A stretch of 64,000 nt of DNA from Ancylobacter vacuolatus (GTDB lineage Bacteria > Pseudomonadota > Alphaproteobacteria > Rhizobiales > Xanthobacteraceae). The notes under the pieces are model-generated. The model was not told where the DNA came from. It ran no database searches and was given only the letters and a program-made list of their open reading frames with translations. The stretch lies in assembly GCF_030813595.1 (NCBI RefSeq), contig NZ_JAUSUH010000011.1:1-64000 (forward strand). Reading direction: 5' to 3'. This document shows positions 61,570 to 64,000 of this stretch, in pieces. The first letter of the stretch is position 1. Each line of letters opens with the position of its first letter. The position numbers were made by a program, and so were the translations under genes.

Positions 61570-64000
61570 GCATCGCCTCCCTGATCAGTTCGTCCTCGGC
61601 CTCGGCCAGCAGCGCGTCGGACGCGCCGCCCGCGACCATCTCCCGGCCGATCTCCAGCATAACAGGCACCGCCAGCGGCGAGACGCGCGTCAAAGCGAGA
61701 TGGTCGATTCGGCCCTTTACCCGCGTGAGCATGTCGGAGAGCCGGCGAATGTCCAAGAGCCCGGTCGCCGCATCCGCCCGCGCCGCGCGCAGCAGCACAT
61801 GGCCCGGCTCGTGCCGGCGCAGCACGTCATAGACGAGGTCGGTCGACATCGTCACCTGGCGGGAGTTCTTCTCCTTGCCGGGAAAGCGCCGCTCGATCAG
61901 CCCGGCGATGACAGCGCACTGGCGGAAGGTGCGCTTCATCAAGGCGGATTCCGCCAGCCATTCCTCCAGATCGTCGCCCAGCATGTCGGCGTCGAACAGC
62001 GCGTCGAGCGAGAGGCGGCCCTGCGCGATCGCCAGCGACATGTCGGAGACGCCGTAGATGACAAGCGCATAGTCATTGGCCATGAAGCCCAGCGGGTGCA
62101 GCCCGGCGCGGTCCAGCCTTCGGGTCAGCAGCATGCCGAGCGTCTGGTGGGCGAGCCGTCCCTCGAACGGGTAGGCGACGAGATGGTAGCGGTCGCCGCG
62201 CGGAAAGGTCTCGACCAGCAGATCTTCCCGCCCCGGCAGGCGCGAGCGCAGCTTCTGCAGCTCCAGCCAGTCGCGCACCTGGCCCGGCAGGCTCTGCCAT
62301 CGCTCGGGCTCGGAGAGCAGCGCCCGCACCCGCGCGGCGAGGAAGGTGGAGAGCGGGAACTTGCCGCCGGCATAGGAGGGCACCCGCGGCTCCTTGGCGC
62401 TGGTGCGGGCGACGCGGACCTCGTTCTCGTGGATGGTCAGATATTCCAGCACCTCGCCGGCGAAGACGAAGGTGTCGCCCGGGCTCATCGTCTCGACGAA
62501 ATACTCCTCCACCTCGCCGAGCACCCGCCCGCCGAAGCGCGACTTGGCGCTGGCGAGCCGCACTTTCAGCATGGTGGATTCGACGATGGTGCCGACATTC
62601 AGCCGGTATTGCTGCGCCACCTGCGGGTTGGCGACGCGCCAGCGGCCGTCCTTCATCTGGCGGATGCGGGCGAAGCGCTCATAGGCGCGCAGCGCATAGC
62701 CGCCATTGGCATTGAACCCCACCACATCGTCGAAGTCGGCGCGGGCGAGGTCGGCATAGGGCTCGGCGGAGGTGACTTCCCGGTAAAGATCGTCGGCGTC
62801 GAACGGGGTGGCGCAGGCCATGCCGAGCACATGCTGCGCCAGCACGTCGAGCGCGCCGGAGCGCACCACCGCGCTGTCCTGCGCCCCCGCCCGCACCGCT
62901 TCCAGCGCGGCGCGACATTCCAGCACCTCGAAGCGGTTGGCCGGCACCAGAACCGCGCGGCTCGGCTCGTCCAGCCGGTGATTGGCGCGGCCGATGCGCT
63001 GCATCAGCCGCGAGGAGCCCTTCGGCGCGCCGACATTGACCACAAGGTCCACCGCGCCCCAGTCGATGCCGAGGTCGAGCGAGGAGGTGCACACCACCGC
63101 CTTCAGCTTGCCCTCGCCCATCGCCGCCTCCACCCGGCGGCGCTGCGAGACGTCGAGCGAGCCGTGATGCAGCGCGATCGGCAGGTTGGCGTCGTTGATG
63201 TGCCAGAGCTCCTGGAACAACAGTTCCGCCTGCATGCGGGTGTTGACGAAGACCAGCGTCGTGGTGTGCCGCGCGATCAGGCCGTAGATCTCTTTCAGCG
63301 AATGGCGCGCCGTATGCCCGGCCCAGGGCACATGGGCGGCGCTGTCGAGCATCGAAAGATCCGGCGCGGCGCCGGGATCGGCGATCACCAGCTCGCCCAT
63401 TTCGCCGTTCCCGCGCTGCGGCACCAGCCAGCGGCGCAGCGTGTCCGGGTCGGCCACGGTGGCGGAGAGGCCGACCGTCTGCGCCATGGGGGCGATCGCG
63501 CGCAGCCGGGCGAGGCCGAGGCTCAGCAGATCGCCGCGCTTGGAGCCGGCAAGCGCATGGAGTTCGTCCAGCACGATGCGCTTCAGGTCCGCGAACAGCG
63601 GCTCGGCATCGTCGGAGGCCAGCAGCAGCGCGATCTGCTCCGGCGTGGTGAGCAATATGTCAGGCGGGTCGCGCCTCTGGCGCTGGCGGCGCGAGGCCGG
63701 GGTGTCGCCGGTGCGGGTCTCGATGCGGACGGCCAAGCCCATTTCCTGCGCCGGCCGTTCCAGATTGCGGGCGACATCGACGGCCAGCGCCTTCAGCGGC
63801 GAGATGTAGAGCGTGTGCAGGCCGGGCGGGCGGGCGCTGTTGCGCGGGGTGGGACGGCCGGCGAGCTCGACGAGGCTCGGCAGGAAGCCGGCCAGCGTCT
63901 TGCCCGCGCCGGTGGGGGCGATGAGCAGGGTGGAGCGGCCCGCGCGGGCCTGCGCCAGCAGTTCCAGCTGGTGCGCGCGCGGCGCCCAGCCCCTGCCGGC
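61535..64000 (-). CDS. Lhr-type ligase-associated DEXH helicase, cut by the window edge
   Basis: 822 codons visible including stop; the N-terminus lies beyond position 64000. Walker A APTGAGKT (near the right edge), DELHALAGSKRGD (motif II, DEVH-type variant), GLSATVADP (motif III), TLVFVNTRMQAEL, SSLDLGIDWGAVDLV and QRIGRANHR (motif VI) define a superfamily 2 Lhr-core helicase, followed by the long C-terminal Lhr domains. Works with PdeM, whose gene overlaps its 3' end, in the ligase-associated repair cluster. Confidence 0.95.
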   Translation of the reverse strand, partial: AGRGWAPRAHQLELLAQARAGRSTLLIAPTGAGKTLAGFLPSLVELAGRPTPRNSARPPGLHTLYISPLKALAVDVARNLERPAQEMGLAVRIETRTGDTPASRRQRQRRDPPDILLTTPEQIALLLASDDAEPLFADLKRIVLDELHALAGSKRGDLLSLGLARLRAIAPMAQTVGLSATVADPDTLRRWLVPQRGNGEMGELVIADPGAAPDLSMLDSAAHVPWAGHTARHSLKEIYGLIARHTTTLVFVNTRMQAELLFQELWHINDANLPIALHHGSLDVSQRRRVEAAMGEGKLKAVVCTSSLDLGIDWGAVDLVVNVGAPKGSSRLMQRIGRANHRLDEPSRAVLVPANRFEVLECRAALEAVRAGAQDSAVVRSGALDVLAQHVLGMACATPFDADDLYREVTSAEPYADLARADFDDVVGFNANGGYALRAYERFARIRQMKDGRWRVANPQVAQQYRLNVGTIVESTMLKVRLASAKSRFGGRVLGEVEEYFVETMSPGDTFVFAGEVLEYLTIHENEVRVARTSAKEPRVPSYAGGKFPLSTFLAARVRALLSEPERWQSLPGQVRDWLELQKLRSRLPGREDLLVETFPRGDRYHLVAYPFEGRLAHQTLGMLLTRRLDRAGLHPLGFMANDYALVIYGVSDMSLAIAQGRLSLDALFDADMLGDDLEEWLAESALMKRTFRQCAVIAGLIERRFPGKEKNSRQVTMSTDLVYDVLRRHEPGHVLLRAARADAATGLLDIRRLSDMLTRVKGRIDHLALTRVSPLAVPVMLEIGREMVAGGASDALLAEAEDELIREAMRAGDDDSGPRR

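Overview
The window is high-GC, densely packed chromosomal DNA. Its gene content points to an alphaproteobacterium of the order Hyphomicrobiales, probably near the Xanthobacteraceae. Evidence for this is the order murA / DUF2948 / hisD / UPF0262 / low-molecular-weight phosphatase / maf / yacG / tRNA-Phe, a fixL-fixJ-receiver-fixK cascade ordered as in Bradyrhizobium, a C4-pathway hemA, a PodJ-like polar protein with a CtrA-like site, and rhizobial-type repC debris. The family placement is inference from synteny.

Layout: 1-5619 is accessory DNA ending at the 3' end of tRNA-Phe: a P4-type tyrosine integrase, an AlpA-like regulator, a HUH (rolling-circle Rep-like) protein and unknown genes. 5620-11945 is conserved housekeeping. 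tRNA-Thr (12223-12297) is followed by a plasmid graveyard: a counter-transcribed RNA locus, a disrupted repC, a mobilisation-like remnant and an outer-membrane-protein tail. 14543-18878 holds two GH13 glucan/trehalose enzymes and a flavin oxidoreductase. 19105-23276 is a YehZYXW-type osmolyte ABC importer. 23915-30260 has a soluble PAS chemoreceptor, a PotABCD-type ABC operon and an orphan Bug-type receptor.

31361-34920 is a uracil-catabolism (URC) locus: URC4, URC1 and a divergent uracil phosphoribosyltransferase. Immediately after it lies the most striking feature: a guanidine-I (ykkC) riboswitch at about 35036-35147, followed by an 'agmatinase-like' ureohydrolase and a protein with 17 histidines in its first 41 residues. 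I read these as a guanidine hydrolase (GdmH-type) and a candidate metal-delivery partner. Both this unit and the URC locus would release nitrogen from small C-N compounds.

37261-44366 is a heme and micro-oxic block: hemA, an AbrB-type transporter, oxygen-independent hemN, fixK, a single receiver protein, fixJ and fixL. FixK-type boxes sit before both hemN and fixK, so an oxygen signal could pass FixL to FixJ to FixK to hemN. Then come an aminotransferase, the dTDP-L-rhamnose operon (rfbCBDA), mscL, a transporter-kinase hybrid with a LuxR-type regulator, YjbQ, an esterase, a HCCA-isomerase-like protein, a MerR regulator, a PodJ-like protein, and the ligase-associated repair genes pdeM and an Lhr-type helicase cut by the right edge.

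Intergenic space is rich in structured repeats: REP-like palindromes, a GC-rich clustered palindrome, a four-unit hairpin array after hemA, a duplicated terminator after fixK and a 14-bp tandem repeat between two transporter genes. No CRISPR array or rRNA was seen.
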